DNA from: Brevibacillus_F sp035644815
Lineage (GTDB): Bacteria > Bacillota > Bacilli > Brevibacillales > Brevibacillaceae
Length of the DNA: 13,108 nt
NCBI GenBank assembly: GCA_035644815.1
Contig: DASQNU010000082.1
Span: forward strand, 1 to 13,108
Reading direction: 5' to 3'
Both the position numbers and the translations under genes were made by a program. This document shows positions 12,694 through 13,108 of the stretch, piece after piece; position 1 is the stretch's first letter; each line of letters opens with the position of its first letter. The notes beneath the pieces were generated by a model that searched no databases, was not told where the DNA came from, and saw only the letters and a list, made by a program, of their open reading frames with translations.

Positions 12694-13074
12694 TTACTCT
12701 TGAACCATCGCTGCATATTTATCAGCGTCCAACAATTTGTCCAGTTCGCTTGCATCGGAGATTTCCACCACGATCATCCACGCCTGGTCATAAGGCGAGG
12801 AATTCACGAGCTCTGGTGCGTTTTCCAGTTCTCCGTTAACCTCCAGAACTTTTCCTGTGATTGGTGCATACAACTCGGACACGGTCTTTACCGATTCCAC
12901 GCTGCCGAATGGCTCATCCTGCGTGATTGTCGCTCCTACCTCCGGAAGCTCCACGAACACGATATCCCCCAGCTCAGATTGTGCAAATGCGGTAATGCCG
13001 ATATAAGCCTTGTTTCCTTCTACGCGTACCCACTCATGTTCTTCGCTGTAGCGTAGCTCTTTTGGAAAATCCAT
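12694..13074 (-). CDS. gcvH: Glycine cleavage system H protein
   Basis: GcvH is the lipoyl-carrying shuttle protein of the glycine cleavage system, moving the aminomethyl group from the P to the T protein and electrons to the L protein; in Bacillales it is also the entry point for lipoate assembly. The 126-residue length is typical. The lipoylated residue is Lys63 in GSVESVKTVSELYAP, and the family signatures YSEEHEWVRVEG (9-20), YIGITAFAQSELGDIVFVEL (24-43) and NSSPYDQAWMIVVE are all present. The ATG at 13074 has GGGAGG about 11 bases upstream. It ends at its own terminator. The promoter lies beyond the window edge; nothing else is visible in 13075-13108. Confidence 0.97.
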   Translation of the reverse strand: MDFPKELRYSEEHEWVRVEGNKAYIGITAFAQSELGDIVFVELPEVGATITQDEPFGSVESVKTVSELYAPITGKVLEVNGELENAPELVNSSPYDQAWMIVVEISDASELDKLLDADKYAAMVQE

Positions 13075-13108
13075 CTCTTTCGTATCCTCCCATCGCTTTC
13101 AATCAGAT

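Overview
The window looks like a chromosomal stretch of a Gram-positive Firmicute of the Bacillales, most likely Brevibacillus or a close Paenibacillaceae relative. The reasons are the sufC-sufD-sufS-sufU-sufB gene order with SufU in place of IscU/SufA, the strong AGGAGG-type ribosome binding sites, A+T-rich sigma-A-like promoters, and a SCP2-like (YusD-like) gene between gcvH and suf. The genus is inferred from remembered protein similarity and has not been searched. Every supported gene is on the minus strand, so transcription runs from high to low coordinates.

Layout in transcription order: gcvH (13074-12694) with its terminator; a 780-base gene-free stretch holding two large palindromic elements (12422-12659 and 12155-12345); an operon of a cysteine-containing protein of unknown function and a VOC/glyoxalase-fold protein (11914-11051); a SCP2-domain protein (10929-10573); an alpha/beta hydrolase (10440-9628); a 54-residue zinc-ribbon-like protein (9476-9312); an M20 amidohydrolase translationally coupled to a GNAT acetyltransferase (9089-7489); a second copy of the large palindromic element (7196-7412); pckA (7056-5479) with an apparent CcpN-type operator; a DUF1802 gene (5291-4698); and the suf operon (sufC, sufD, sufS, sufU and the first 196 codons of sufB), which leaves the window at base 1.

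The suf genes encode one machine. SufS takes sulfur from cysteine, SufU is the zinc-bound acceptor, and the SufBCD ATPase scaffold assembles the Fe-S cluster. pckA is the gluconeogenic entry step and gcvH the lipoyl carrier of glycine cleavage; the remaining genes are accessory or poorly characterised.

The most unusual content is intergenic. Two dispersed copies of a long nested palindrome share a 109-base core at 100/109 identity, and six of the nine differences form three compensated base pairs, which points to selection on folded structure. A different palindrome next to gcvH has 19-bp inverted repeats and is bracketed by an exact 9-bp direct repeat, like a small non-autonomous transposon. 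The suf promoter and the DUF1802 leader carry nearly identical 15-bp Fur/PerR-type boxes. Three hairpins are packed between sufU and sufB. No tRNA, rRNA or CRISPR array was seen.
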